Of a stretch of DNA of 64,000 nucleotides, positions 1 through 12,300 are shown piece by piece. Position numbers and translations under genes: made by a program. The stretch comes from Chinchilla lanigera (lineage: Eukaryota; Chordata; Mammalia; Rodentia; Chinchillidae): contig NW_004955501.1 in assembly GCF_000276665.1 (NCBI RefSeq), positions 5,136,287 to 5,200,286 on the forward strand, read 5' to 3'. Each line of letters begins with the position of its first letter. Positions within the stretch are counted from its first letter, which is position 1. Below the pieces are notes generated by a model. That model was not told the DNA's origin. It searched no databases and saw nothing but the letters and a program-made list of their open reading frames with translations.

Positions 1-400
1 CACCCGTCCGCCTGCCGCGGGAGGGCCGTCCCGGCGGCGCCCTGGGACGCGGCGGCCTCGCCGAGAAGCAGTCGGCCCTGGCTCTTTCTGGAAGCGCGCA
101 GCGCCGGCGTTCGCGCAGCTCACGAACGCACGGAAGCGAACACCGAGGTTTCTGCGACTACTCAGCGTGGGCATCTGGGAACTTTAACTGAGCTCTGCGT
201 ACACACCGAGCAGTATGCGTACGTTATTTCACGGAGTATCCACAAGACGTGCGGGGAGCGCTTTTGTCTTCATTTGTATTACGAACAAATCGGACACACG
301 GGAAGGAATGGTCTGTGGACCGCACCCCGCCCGCCCAGCTTCAGGGATTACAAACGTGTGGTTATTTTACTTATGCGGATGGTTTTGCTAAACACAGAAC
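1..400. promoter_or_regulatory. CpG island edge (possible promoter), cut by the window start
   Basis: The first ~170 bases hold about 28 CpG dinucleotides and are very GC-rich. CpG density stays clearly above the surroundings to about 320 and then falls to the AT-rich intron level by about 400. In a mammalian genome this density means long-term absence of germline methylation, usually at a promoter. No open frame or splice-flanked exon could be recognised in it, and the transcription direction cannot be read. It lies ~8 kb inside what should be BFSP2 intron 1, so it is not the BFSP2 start itself. It could be an alternative or antisense promoter or a CpG island of a non-coding RNA. Confidence 0.65.
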
Positions 401-2250
401 CACAACTGTGATCGCATTTAAAACTTAATGATTCCTCAGTACCCACAAACATAACTGCGTTCATTTCTCCTCCTCTTTTTCTGATATATTTTTAACAGTT
501 TATTTGACTAGTGACCCAAACAAAGTCCATTTCCGCGGGCTGATATGTCCAGTTCGTCTGTTTTAATTTATAGGTTTCTCCCTCTGCCCCTCTACTTTCT
601 TTTGCAATTTTTAATTATTGAGAAATTATGGGTCTTTTATCCTATGGTTTGAGTCTGGACTTTGCTATTTTGGCCCTGTGGTTAGTCTGACTCTGGTATT
701 TTCTGTAAATTACTAGTTTTATCTTGAGGTTTAATAACATTTAGCTTTGATTTTTTTCAGGATTATTTTGTAAGTGGTGCTGTTCTACCGGCAAGTATAT
801 AATGTTTGCTGGTCTCCTTTTGGGATATTTGCTGCCATTTGATGGCTGCTATCGCCCGGAATCATGTTTTTGTTATGGTTCAATTTTAATAATATTTATA
901 AAAATAAACTAATACTTGTTCTTTCTTGTTTAGTAGTTAGAATACTTCGTACAAAGACATCTCCTGTCTTTATTTTTCTCAGCTGATGTACCTATAGGTC
1001 TTATAGGAAAGGCAGGGAAATCTTTGATTCTCCCTGTTATTTACCTGTTTTCAAAATAAACTGGTTCCCCAGAAGATTCCAAAGGTGATTAATTAGTGTT
1101 TTAAAATATTATACCGAGCTAATAGATTAAAATGCAATTTCAACCCACTGCAGCTGGGATTGTTATGATACTTGACCAGCTTCGGTAGTGGATGCTGTTC
1201 AGATTGGCTTGTGTCTTCTGACGTGACTCTAGTGGTTCTTACAACTTCCTTGCTGTCTGATTGATGAACTGTTTCAGCCTCATCCTGTGCATCCCCTGTT
1301 TCCAAACCTGGATTCAGTCATTTCTCCAAGGAGCGCTGATCTTTTCGTGAAAGGTGATTGTTAGGGATCAAAATCTGAACTAAAAAATGCTCATTGCCAT
1401 TTGGTTGGCCATTGATTCTAGGTGTTTTCATTGTTTCTAGATCTTTCCAGTGGCCACATTTGAAGAGAGGGATATGTTTATTTTATGATTGCATATTTGG
1501 TGAATCTATTCTGATAGTTCCTATTTAAATTCAGGACTTAAGAACTGTCACTGAACTAAATCTACCTTTCAGCTATATCTCCTTTTACCCACACACAAAT
1601 CTCAGTTTCTCATAACTCAGACATAATTAGTTGTTTACATTACCCTACAGACTGTATGGCACATACACACACCAGTGTCAGAAAAAAACTGCCAATCCCC
1701 CCGCCAACAATGTGACTACTGAAAACACGGTTTTTTTTCTAGTTCTCTGCTGCATCTCCACTGAGGATGTGCAGTCAAATTACTGTAACTTAAAAAAAAT
1801 AACTTGGAATAGTTCTCTGTGTAATTATGCCATCAACTTCATATTTCATTGGATTCATTTGTTTCCTTTTATTTTTAATTTTAGGATTTTCTTAAGATTT
1901 AATTTTACAGTTCTGCAAAATATTTTCACAGTTCATCTCCACCCGATCAATTTAAAAACTAGCGTCCATTCCTTCTCCCTCCACCGTGTTTCCTCCCTGC
2001 TTCTGTAAGCGATGATTTACAAACATTCTTCCCATTTTTGCAATGTGAAAAATATCTGTGTATATGCTCACAGCTGTTTCCCTCACTGAGACAAGCGACA
2101 GAATGGAGCACGCACTCTTCCCATCTTGCCCTTCAGTTTGGTGAAATACCCCGGCGCTAGATCCTCACTCCATAATCGTTACAGGGCCATCTGCCTCCTT
2201 TTGTGGCTGTATCCTAGTTTACTCAGCTGGGTCCCTCTGGTGGATGTTCA
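401..2250. other. AT-rich intronic DNA, no recognised gene
   Basis: Inferred BFSP2 intron 1. AT-rich with no splice-flanked frame and no SINE I recognise. A 70-codon minus-strand frame at 1093-1305 has a fairly protein-like composition but stops immediately upstream and no homology I can name; I do not call it. Confidence 0.5.
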
Positions 2251-3670
2251 GTCTTTGTTTCTACAGATATATTAAATGGGCAGACTTAGACATATTTCTG
2301 GCTCATATTTTTGCCAATAGGTCACTGGGAGAGATTCCTACAAGTAGGGTTATTAGGTCAGATCAGATATATATATATATATTTGTGTAGATATTTCCCA
2401 TCTCTTTTCCATAGAGGTGATGACATCTTTTATGAGCATTGTGTAAACACACCTTTTTCCTCAGAGCTTCACCAGTACAGAAGAGAGACACAATTTTTTG
2501 ACAGTCTGATAGGTGAAAATGGCATCTCAGGAAGGTCTTAAAAATTTCATATGGGTGCGGCTGAACATCCTTTTATGCCATTAGGAGCCATTTGCATTTA
2601 TTTTTATGTCAAGTGTTCACACCTCTAGCCTATTTAAAAATAGAGTATTGTTGGCTTTTTCTGAACTTCAAATTTTAAGTGGTACTTATAAAATAGTGAT
2701 ATTAACCCTTTGCGTTCAAAGTTGCAAATACTGTTTCTAGCTTGTTGCTTTTAATTTTGCTTATGGTGTTATTTTGTAGTGCCAAACTTGAAAATTTGGG
2801 CAGAGGGAAAAAATTCTCATATCTAGGTTATAAAGAAATTCACTCATATTTCTATTTGCATGGTTTCTTTTGAAACATTTAACTCTAGGATACATTTAGA
2901 ATTGATCCTAGGGTAAAACAAGAGATAGAGCCAGCATGACCATATTTCTTTCCACTCCTCATTGGAATAATTTACCTTGATCATGTATCCACCCTTCCCT
3001 TCACTGGTCTCCAATGCTCCCTTTCTCAGTACTCAATTTCTATGTGCCATAGAGCCTACCTTTGTATTTTCAATTCTGTTCTGTTGGTGGTCCCATCTTT
3101 ACTATGTCTTTACTAAATTTTTAAGTATGAGACTTTACTATGTTTTAATATCTGGTGGAGTTGTCCCTCCTAACACCACTGACTCTTCGCCCTCTTGCTC
3201 TTCTTGTTTAGTTCTTTTCCCCTGGCTCTTCTTAGCTTCTGTTCTTACAAATGAAATGTATAATGAACTCTAGAAGAGGAAGATGGTGTCTTAAAAACTT
3301 AGGGTTACATTAAATTTATAAATTAGAGCTGCTGTCTGTATTTGATTGAGTCTTTCTATTTGATCACATGGTATTCTTCCATTCAGATTACTTTTGTGTC
3401 TTTCAGAAGGGTTTAATTATTTTTTGTGTTTTTTTTGAGAGAAGGTCTCGCTATATAGTGCAGGCTGGGCTTGAACTCACGGCCATCCTCCTGCCTCAGC
3501 ACCCCGAGTGCTGGGATTACAGGAGTGTGCCATCACGCCTGGCAAGAAGGGTTTAATTATTGTCTCATATGGATTTGGAACATTTCTTAAATTTATTGAG
3601 GGGAATTTCATTTTATTTTATATTATAAATGAGAGTTTCTCTTCAATTTTATGTTTTGCATGTACAGTAT
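2250..3670 (-). mobile_element. Old L1/HAL1-type LINE fragment, antisense
   Basis: The plus strand reads like the reverse complement of a LINE-1 ORF2 end and 3' region. Examples are the stretch around 2550-2720 (the usual 'ccatttgcatt' and 'gatattaaccctt' antisense L1 signatures) and the following cysteine-free T-rich sequence to 3400. It is heavily decayed, interrupted by a B1 SINE (3422-3544), and ends where a Tigger-like transposon begins at 3674. Subfamily not assigned. Confidence 0.5.
3422..3544 (-). mobile_element. B1 SINE, antisense, with 17-bp target duplication
   Basis: 7SL-derived B1 in reverse orientation: T-rich tail, 'gagagaaggtctcgctata', then 'ctgcctcagcaccccgagtg', 'ctgggattacagg' and a 'cacgcctggc' end. 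It is flanked by a direct repeat (agaagggtttaattatt) at 3405-3421 and 3545-3561, the mark of L1-driven insertion into the older LINE. Confidence 0.93.
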
Positions 3671-3673
3671 ATA

Positions 3674-4280
3674 CAGTAAAACCTTGGAGTGTGAGTAACT
3701 TGTTCTGTGAGAGTGTTCTTCAAGATGAGCAAACATTTCTAATCAATTTTAACTTGATAAATGAGTGATGTCTTGCTATATGGTAGTGTGTGACACCGAG
3801 TGTCACGTGATCTCATTCCCTCGCTGTGGGATTGTGGGTGAGCATTCCCAAATAAGGGGAGCAATGAATGTGTTTAATGAAAATGCAATGTCGCGTTTTC
3901 ATGAGATCCTCAAAAGGAGGCAAAAGCCAATGTCTTTGGATAAGTTCCTTGTCAAAGTTGCACGACAAGAGAAAGAGTCCATTGAGCCAATAGATAGCAG
4001 TGATTGTGTTAGTGATAAAGTCACCTGCGTGGTAACCTTCCTGTCTCCTGTCTCTTACACCAACCATGAAGGCTTTCAAAGGTACATGCGGTTAATTTGT
4101 TTATTTTTCTTTGCATTTTCTTTATCATTTTGTATATATTACAGTATTGTAATCACTTTTACTTGAATATTTTTGGGTTGTGGAATGAATCATCTGAGTT
4201 TCTATTATTGCTTATGAGGAAATTCACTTTGATATACAAGTGCTTTGGATTGGAAGCATGTTTCCAGAATGATTTTGCTC
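3674..4280 (+). mobile_element. Tigger-like (pogo) DNA transposon remnant
   Basis: Starts with the terminal sequence cagtaaaaccttggagtg directly after a TA dinucleotide, the target of Tc1/mariner/pogo elements. The right part (about 4195-4280, 'ttcactttgatatacaagtgctttgga', 'gcatgtttccagaatg') matches the known right-end subterminal pattern of this Tigger group, but the outermost right terminus is lost in an AT microsatellite. In between, the frame at about 3897-3960 reads HEILKRRQKPMSLDKFLVK, resembling the C-terminal tail of Tigger-type transposases. At ~0.6 kb it is internally deleted and cannot encode a working transposase. Confidence 0.8.
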
Positions 4281-5104
4281 ATATATATATACATACCATA
4301 TGTATGTATGTGTGGCATTAGTTTTGGTGTAACCTGTTACTTTATTGTCTTACTGTTTGTTGTATGGTTTTTATACCCATCCTTCTGGGGTTTCTAGAGC
4401 GACTGAATTCTCCTTCTTTCTCTCCAGTCCTTACACAGTGGCTTTGTCCTGTATATCCTCATGGATGGTCACCTCTGACAGTGTCACACAGCAGCAGATC
4501 CAGTGGGCCTCCTTTGCCCTTGGCTAGTTACCCCTCCACTGTGTCCTCCTTGGTGATATTTCGTCAAGTCAGAGGTACCAAACATCTTCTTACTGAGACA
4601 AGAATCTGAGATATGGAGATCGGTGACATGCTTGGTGGGAGGTCACACAGTGGGCCGATGGCAGGGTTCAGCGTGAGCTTGGGGCTGCCTGTCTTCAAAA
4701 TCCCTACTCTTTGCACCACGACTCCCCATCTTCCATTGCATGGACCTCCTGTGCTCAACTCCTCAACAAGGACCTCACAGTTCAAGATACCTCAAGAGGT
4801 TTAAGTGAGTGTGCGATATGGTAAGTGCCCTGAGTGACAGGCTCAAACTCCTCTGCTTCTTTAGCTAGTCTCCTCCTTCCCGGACACCTTCTACTTATCA
4901 AGACAAGAGCCCTGGAAGGTCAGCACTGCCTCTCTTAGAAAGCAGTTTAGTGCCCATCTCTGTAATTTAACCAAGGCCCTCAGGAGCAGCCTCAGGCCTC
5001 TTTTCCCTTCCCTTCTGTACTGAAATAGTTTCCCCAATCTCACACAGATCTTTTTCTAGGAAGAACTCTCCCAAATGTACTTTCCTCTGTGTCATTAATT
5101 TAAA
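4281..5104. other. Unassigned intronic DNA
   Basis: No gene, SINE or LINE recognised by eye. Two overlapping frames on opposite strands around 4560-4800 look like chance. Confidence 0.45.
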
Positions 5105-5218
5105 ATTGTTTGAGACAAGGTCTTGCTGTGTAGTTCAGGTTGTCCTCATACTCACAGTGGTCTTCCTGTCTGAGCCTCCTGAGTGCTGGGATTATAGATG
5201 TGTGCCACCATGCTGGCC
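5105..5218 (-). mobile_element. B1 SINE, antisense
   Basis: Reverse B1: 'gtttgagacaaggtcttgctgtgtag', 'gagcctcctgagtgctggga', 'gtgtgccaccatgctggcc'. More diverged than the copy at 44641; no clean target duplication seen. Confidence 0.85.
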
Positions 5219-5501
5219 CTCCCCTGTGTCATTAGATTTTGAACTGAACTGCAGTGTCCTGTTTAGCATGACTGGCAGAGTCACTCATAGCCCTGCTGGC
5301 CAGCTCTGCCAATCAAACTGTGCTTAGTAAGAAAGAGAAAAGTACTTCTGTCCTGGGGAAGTGTAGTATGTGGAAGCTTCTGCAGGCACTAAAATAGCTC
5401 CTGGTCCGTTTGTTCCCCCTCATCTCCTTTCGGGGACACCTGGCTGTCATTCATGAATAGGGGATAGCTTCCTTTTCACTTTTCTCTGCCACAGGATAAT
5501 A

Positions 5502-5503
<2 letters not shown>

Positions 5504-5546
<43 letters not shown>
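5504..5546. repeat. (TG)n microsatellite
   Basis: About 21 uninterrupted TG units; likely length-polymorphic. Confidence 0.98.
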
Positions 5547-5551
<5 letters not shown>

Positions 5552-7757
5552 ATATAATATCTTTGAGTCCCACAGGTTCTGTGGGGGGAATCTGCACTGC
5601 TGGAATTTCTAGCAGTTTCCCCAAATGGGCAGATGCCTCCCCCCATTGTGGGCTGTCTCTGTGAGGGACAGAAAGAGGGCAGTGAGCAACAGTCAAATCA
5701 GGCCCATTTTCTATTGTAATCCTCTGGCCTTTCAATAATTTTGACTTCTCTTTGCCACCAGCTCCCAGCCTTTGCCTTTGAAGGCCTTTTCCTTTCTTCC
5801 ACTCTCTGCCTCTGCACGCCCCTCGCCCACCATAGCTTTGCTGTTTAAGCTACACTACCCGGGCGTAGGGTGCATGCTTAGACCCTTGTAGGTACCCAGG
5901 GCTTGGCTCCATGACTCAGTGCTGTGTGTGGCCCCCTAACTTTGGGGCTGCCTTGGCATTCCCAGTGGCAGGTGACTGGGGTTGGTGACCTCTGAGAGCT
6001 GTTACATCCTGAGTGCCACCCTGTACAGGTACAGGTCAAGAGGTTTGTCTTGTGTCCTAGTTGTTCCCATCCAAGTAGGGTTAGAAGAGGCAATCAGGAT
6101 GGGCCTGAGGGTTCCAGGGGCAAAGTGTGGGCAGCTGAGAACTCATCCCAGAGAGGCCGAGGGGGGAAGCTTTACTGGCAAAAATCATGTCCTTCTCAAG
6201 TGTAGTATGGAGACCTTTCTTTTGCCCTGTTGATGGAATAGAGTTTAACAATGGCTAGAAGGCCAGCTTGGGCCATACAGAAATAAGACTATTTTAAGGG
6301 CTGGTCTAATTATATCAAGTCCATGCTTTTCAAAAAATGAAAAGAAAAAAAAGTGGTCTGCATTCTGATCTTAGTTTATAGACAAATAAAAGGAAAATGA
6401 CCCCCATCTGGGATCATGACTTCCAGCAGTGGAGACTGAATATCTTGGGTTCAGCCTTTATTCTGTTGTTGAGGTATTATATAGCCTTCTAGTCTGCAGT
6501 CTGTTTATCTTTGGATTTGATGGATTATCCAGACATTGCTAGACCTGCTTTGCAGATGAGGAACCTGAGACCCAAGCAACTGTCCTGTAGTGAGCTGCAG
6601 CCGGAGCCAGTTGCTGTGTACTGAGCAGAGACGAGTTCCGTTGCCTTCCCTTCTAGCTCGGTTGTCAAGATGCCTGGTTCCTCTTGGCCCGTCTGAGTGT
6701 AAGCCCCTGCCCAGCCCGGGCTGACATGGGGAACTGGGGCGCTCTGGTGGTTCAGATGCACGTGTACTTGGCTTCAGGAGTTTAGGGCGATCCCTGCAGG
6801 AATGGCTGCCCCTTAGGTTTGACAGGCCTTGAGGCCCTGACTGTTTAACACAGCTGTCCGTCCCTCATAGCCCACACGGTGCAGGTGGCACAGTGGCAGC
6901 AGGGAGGCCTGAGGGGACAGCGTTGTACCTCATGTGTGCTGTGCTGTCAGCCTTGCATGGACGACAGTGAAGCAGCATCGCGAGATAAAACGTGGGCAGC
7001 AGGGCCCAGTGTGGGGTCCCTGTGTGCATCTGCTTGGCTCTCCCAGCCACGGAGGATGGCCTGTGACCTTCACGGGGAAGGCCACATGCTGGACCCCGGG
7101 AGGCAAAGCATCTGAGTTGGTACTTCCTGTTAGCATTAGAGACTGACTGAACTCGGAGATCCCCAGGCCAGCACTTGGGGAAGGAAGACAGGAGAGGAGC
7201 AGCCATGCACAGAGAGACAGCTGAGAAGGCAAGGCTGAGGGAGTCCGGCCTCGGAACCACAGGCTGCTGGCCAGCGTGGTGGATGGGTCTGGCGCTGGGT
7301 GGAAACCGCCCCAGAGAGCAGGAAAATAGCCCGGCCCAGCCACGCAAGCGAGGAGGATGGAGCCTCTGCGTGCTGCCCTGCCCAACAGGGGAATCGCCAG
7401 CTGTGTGTGGTTATTTCAAGTAGTGAAGATTAGATAAAAATTTTAATTCATTAGTCTCATGAGTCACATGTCAAGTGCTCAGTCACCATAAATAGCTGGT
7501 GGCTACCAGATTGGACAGTGTAATGTAAGAGTTCCATCACCACAGAAAGCTCTGTTTGAATCTAAGACATCTCATTAATATTTTATATTGATTGCACAGT
7601 GAAATGGCATTTTGAATACACAGTATTGAGTTAAATATGACATGGTATTAAGTTTACATGTTAATTTTTATGTTTTTTACTGTGGGTGGTAGAAACTAGT
7701 AAATTACTGATGTGACTCGTATTTCTATTATAGATATGTACAGGAATATATCTCTAT
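5547..7757. other. Unassigned intronic DNA, GC-richer in the second half
   Basis: Several overlapping frames on both strands at 6865-7423 arise from the higher GC content. None has a splice context or a recognisable family, so no gene is called. Confidence 0.45.
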
Positions 7758-7764
7758 TCATTTT

Positions 7765-7851
7765 TTTCTTTTTTTTTTTTGAATGAGGAATTGAACTCAG
7801 GACCTTGTGCTTGCCAGGCAGGCATCATGCTGCTGAGCTATACTCCTGGCC
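7765..7851 (-). mobile_element. ID-like tRNA-derived SINE, antisense
   Basis: T-rich tail then the reverse complement of the tRNA-like core: 'aattgaactcaggaccttg', 'tgcttgccaggcaggcatca', 'tgctgagctatactcctggcc'. The A and B boxes of a pol III promoter lie in these blocks. Confidence 0.88.
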
Positions 7852-7918
7852 TTATTCATTGTTTTTAATACCACATCTATTCAGCGATATTCAGTCAGAT
7901 GATGTCTGTAAAAACCCT

Positions 7919-8145
7919 TAGCTGGGTATGGTAACACATGCCTGTAATCATAGCTACTCTGGAAGCTGAGGTAGGAGGATCTCAAGTTTGAGCCCAGCCT
8001 GGGCAACTTAGCAACTTCGCAAGACACTGCCTCAAAGTAAAATAAAAAGGGCTGGGGGTGTGGCTCAGTGGTATGGCATCTGCCTGGCAAGCTCAAGGTC
8101 CTGAGTTCGATTCCCAGCTTTGGTCGCAATCCCAGTACTGCAGAA
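7919..8145 (+). mobile_element. Composite B1+ID SINE
   Basis: A B1 unit (gctgggtatggtaacacatg ... gcctgtaatcatagc ... gcctgggcaacttagc) runs through an A-rich linker (aaagtaaaataaaaagg) into an ID-like unit (gctgggggtgtggctcagtg ... tgagttcgattcccagc). Such fused B1+ID SINEs are known in several non-murine rodent lineages and help place this genome. Confidence 0.9.
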
Positions 8146-8204
8146 AACCAAACTTAACCCTTTCTCAATAGTAAACGTGACAGAGGCAGTCCAGGTTAAT
8201 GGGA

Positions 8205-8400
8205 CAAGTACAACTTTGCAGCAGGAGAGATTCAGGTTCAAACTGCAGTTCCCTTCCCCTAGTGGCTTTGTGATCTTGGGCAAACTGCATGCCTTAGATT
8301 TTTCATCTGAACAGTGTAATTAATGAGGGATTTGCCTCAGCGCTGGTGTGAAGGTTACTGTGTGTAACCCACTACCCAGCTCCTAGGAATCCTCAGCAAG
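8205..8400 (+). repeat. MIR-like ancient SINE
   Basis: Core pattern 'ctttgtgatcttgggcaaact', 'tttttcatctgaacagtgtaatt' and the following region resemble MIR consensus blocks. It ends next to the BFSP2 exon 1 donor. Confidence 0.6.
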
Positions 8401-8484
8401 TGCTGGCTGCTGTGTTCCCACTGGTTCATTAGTGCTCGGCGTTCCCTCCCAGCCCTCTGCCCAGGGTCCCACCTGGGTACTCAC

Positions 8485-8970
8485 CTGCTGGCAGCTGCTG
8501 GCCCAGGAGGCCCGGAGGGCGCCCCAGTCTTCGGAGCGCTTGGCCTTGCTGTCCAGGAGCACCCGCAGCTGTGTCTCCAGCTCCTGGCTGACCTGCTCGA
8601 GGGCGTGAACCTTGGCCATGTATCCCAGCAGGCAGCCGCCCAGGTCCTCGCTGGCGGCGTGGTCAGTATCTGGGCCTGGAGCCGGCACTGTGGCCAGGCC
8701 TGAGCTGCGCAGGCCCTGCAGGAAGATGCTGCTGATGCCCAGGGCCCGGCGGGTCACACGAGCGCCCAGACCACCCATGTACCCACTGGGCGCCATCCCT
8801 ACATAGACCCCAGGGGCGCGGACAAGGCTGCCCGCAACAGCTCTGGAGGCCGGGGGGCTCTCCAGCGAGGATGGTGACCTCGTCCCCCTGAAGGATGCCC
8901 TAGACCTCTGGAGGGGCATGCTGGGGCCGGCGCCGGAGGGCAGGTCCACCACCACTCGCTGCTCACTCAT
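8485..8970 (-). CDS. BFSP2: BFSP2 (phakinin), coding part of exon 1
   Basis: First coding exon of beaded filament structural protein 2 (phakinin), an intermediate-filament-like protein that co-assembles with filensin (BFSP1) into the beaded filaments of lens fibre cells. The 162 codons begin [13 protein letters not shown], matching the known phakinin N-terminus. The non-helical head runs to about residue 109, with the conserved [14 protein letters not shown] and VRAPGVYVG blocks and [10 protein letters not shown] at 71-80. Coil 1A of the rod starts near residue 110 ([19 protein letters not shown]). The exon ends in phase 0 at ...SSCQQ, followed by a consensus donor (GTGAGT at 8484-8479). The frame stays open upstream of the chosen start, with another ATG at 9213, but the start was set by family similarity. 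The remaining exons lie beyond the left edge; the family's usual length is ~415 residues. Identification is by recalled similarity. Confidence 0.96.
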
Positions 8971-9325
8971 CCTCCTCTGCCTCTCGGTGTCCAGCAGGTC
9001 TGCAGAGTCCAGTGGCTTTTGGTCTCCAGCCCCAGCATCCCTGTGGCCTGGCCATGGGCCTCTCTGGAAGCTCCTCCACCCCCAGTGTGCTTTGTGTGCT
9101 ACTTTCCACGCGTTTCCACCATTCACCGAGCTGAAAGGGAGGCAGGTCCTGCCCAGGCTGCGTGCAGAGAGGCACTCATGCGTCCTGTGATGCGAGGTCA
9201 TGTGCCCAGCCACCCAGAGTGTTCTCCTGGTATGGGGGAGGCTGGATCAGTGCAGGCTGTGGGAGTGGATCAGCTGGGTTTGTGGATTTTATTGCCAAAG
9301 AGAGAGCAAAGGAGGCATCAAGGAG
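8971..9325 (-). promoter_or_regulatory. BFSP2 5' flank / 5' UTR region
   Basis: The proximal promoter should lie here, upstream of the ATG at 8970. I see no canonical TATA box on the minus strand and no CpG island, in keeping with a tissue-restricted (lens) gene. The coding frame continues open to 9213 without a stop; this is probably chance. Confidence 0.4.
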
Positions 9326-9392
9326 CCCCATTTCACAGATGAATAAACTGAGGATCAGTGACCTCAATTACAAGTGTGGTGATCATTTCCCT
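9326..9392 (+). repeat. MIR fragment
   Basis: 'cccatttcacagatgaataaactgagg' is the typical MIR core block. Confidence 0.55.
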
Positions 9393-12300
9393 CAACACTC
9401 CAATCACAAGCCAGGATCCAGTGTAAGGGTTTCAGTGCGACTCTTTGCCTCTCTCTGTGTGCTGGTGTGTGTGGAAGTATCAAAGTGAAGGTGACAGAGG
9501 GTGACCTGGATGTGGACCAGCCCTGGCCCCAGGGACCCGGGAGGGTAAGTCACACCTAGCCTGCTGCTTTCGTCCTCTCCCCCAGCGCCTAGCGGTTCCA
9601 GGTTCCTCCCCAGCTCCTTTCTCCCCTTCGTTTCCCATCTCCATCCTCCCAAGCCCTGCTGCTCAGCTGCTTGACCTGCGCTGTGTCCATGCTCCTCTCC
9701 AGACCTTGCTTCCCCCGCTGGCCTGGGCTTGGACTCTGGTGCAGCAGACATCCGGTTCCAAGCAGGTTTGGGCTCCACACACGTGGGCACCTGTAGTGCT
9801 TGGTCTCCTACAGCTCCGCTTCCCTGCCTGTCAGACAACTAATGAAGAGAAACACCCAGGAATGTTGCTGCTGGGCTCCTCAAAGGTGCACCATGCTAGG
9901 ATTTGGTGAGACACCTGGGTTTTAATTCCTGCCCCCAGCCTCCACAAAGTCAAGTTCTTCAGGGTCACACCCCCTTCACTTCAGAAAGGTCACTCCAGCC
10001 TCAGGACGACAACGTGGGCCTATGGTTACAACATGCACTGCACTTAAGCTTTACCCTAGAGAAACCAGGTGGTGCAAATGCAGGGCTGGAATTCATCACA
10101 GACCCAGTCCGCGGAGCATACTCCAACAAGAAGGGGACAGAGCCCACTGTGAGTGAGTGCTGAGTCCATCCCAGTGCCTGTAGGGTTCTCAGTTCAACCT
10201 CAGAAGACAGGGATGTTGCTGCTTGGGCTGTGTACTGCACAGCTCTGGAGTATCATCATCTGTCTGCAACTGGCTATTGTCCCCATGTGACATGGACCTT
10301 AAGAACTGCAGTGATTTACCAGAAAGTAGCAGAGCTGCAATAAGGAGGCCTCTTCTGATTCCGTCCCGCACCCACCACCCACAGAGCGGGCCGCCAGCTG
10401 AGGTCACACAGGTCGTGTTAGAAGACCTGGTCACCTACTACAATGTTCTGGGTGCTCTTTCTTCCTCTTGGCTGGGACACCACAGCCCTTCCTTCCCCTG
10501 CCCCCTTCATGCACTGTGTATTTACTATGACACAAGGCACTTTCTAATATAATGTTCATTCTTGATGAACAGATTACAGAACCAACTGTGGCATCGTGCA
10601 GTGAAGAGTGGTCCTGGTGCTCTGGAGACTGTGACAGTGACTTCCTCCAAATATAGGTGACACTGCTGGGGCAGGGCCTTGAGTGGGATCAGTTCCACTC
10701 AAGGTTAAATGAAGGACAGACTCAAGCTATTCAATTGTTTGCAGTGGTGTCGTGCTTACGCACTGTTGTGGTATAGGATGGTAACTCAGAGCTCAGCTTT
10801 ATGTTTCTTTGCCCAAAGAGATTTACCCTAAATGTCCTGAACCCCGGGGAGACGGAAAACTTCTCCACAGACCTGAAGAGAGGTGATTCTCTTTTGGAGG
10901 AGTCACACACATGTTCTAAAGGATCTGTTTCAAGAAATGATAAACTGCTAATCCTGTTATCTCACCATACTTATAAAACCCAGCTTAATGTCAAATCAAA
11001 TTAAAAGATACAGACAGATACGAAGTAGTATTGGTACGGCTTAAATGAGGCTTAAGTTATTTTAAAAATGAAAAGAAGGCAAAATGTATTTGCATCTGAA
11101 TCATCTGGGTAATAAAATAAGTTTATTTATATATACATGGTAGCTGAATTCTGTGGGTACGGAAAAATAAATCATACATCCACAAATGTATATATAACAT
11201 ATGTATCTTTGATTACATATATTATATATAAATTTTACTTTACAAACAGATTTCTCTCTATATATACTCACACACATTGAAATAGTCAATGCAATAATTA
11301 ACAGAAACACTGTGATAAAGTGAAGATCAGACAACATGTTAGAAAACAAATCTCAGAGCAACAGTTAACCTGCTTCTTTGTAAGCTGAAGTCTTTGAAGA
11401 AAGACAAGAAGGAAACTCATGTTTAAGTTGGTTCAAACAACATTGAGAACACACATTTTTGAAGGCCATCCTGTTTTTGAAAAGGAAAACATAGGAAGAA
11501 AGGAAAAAGTCATGGTGAGAAGACCACAGCAACAAACACAAACATACGGAGCAACATTCAAATTTGATTCCCAATCTGACTATAAGAACATCTATATTCA
11601 AAATATACTATCAAACTATTTGTTCTTTTTTTGAGAAAAGAAGCGTTAAAGCAGTTATCTTCTCTCCTAGCCACTATTAGGGGAAAACAGCGAAGCGGCC
11701 GCATCTGGAAGTCCCTGTAGCAGTGTAGGCTGCACGGGGCACAGGGAGGTGGCCGAGGCGGCACAACCGGGACGGGGATGGGAGGTGAGCTGACAGCAAG
11801 TCCGTGGGCTGACCGAGGCTGCCAGGCAGCACAGAATGGTGCTTCTCCCAAAGGACTCTTTTCTTGCTCTTTTTATCTTGCAGGAGGAAGGTTTCAGAAG
11901 TGACAGCTCCATACCTCAAAGTTTTTTAGCAGAACCATTCCTCAGGGGCACAACACCACGGCCCTTGCAGAAAGCAAAGCCAAACCCCGCAGATAAACAC
12001 TTGGTCCTGGAGGAAGGGCCTGCACGCTTGAGCTCTGGAGCTGGGTTCTGTGTCTACTCCCACCCAAGAGCAAGCACGGGGCTGCACTAAGATGGGCAGC
12101 AGAACCGATGGAGACAGGGGCTCTTCAGGGGAACTTTAAAAATATTTTCTGCCCCAAGGGTGGGGCAGTCCTGCCGCTACTATGGTGGCAGCGCCCTGTG
12201 GATGATGTCAGGGGGATGCGACTTTCGGGTGCCTCCATGTCGCTGTGGACTCCTGAGGGCAGCATGCCCTGCCTGCCGGCCAGAACTCGGCTGGAGTTAG

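Noticed and set aside
1093..1305. Minus-strand 70-codon frame with acidic, protein-like start
   Set aside because: A stop lies immediately upstream, the C-terminal part is not protein-like, and no poly(A) tail or parent gene was recognised.
6865..7423. Four overlapping frames of 78-160 codons on both strands
   Set aside because: Overlap in several frames reflects local GC content, not genes.
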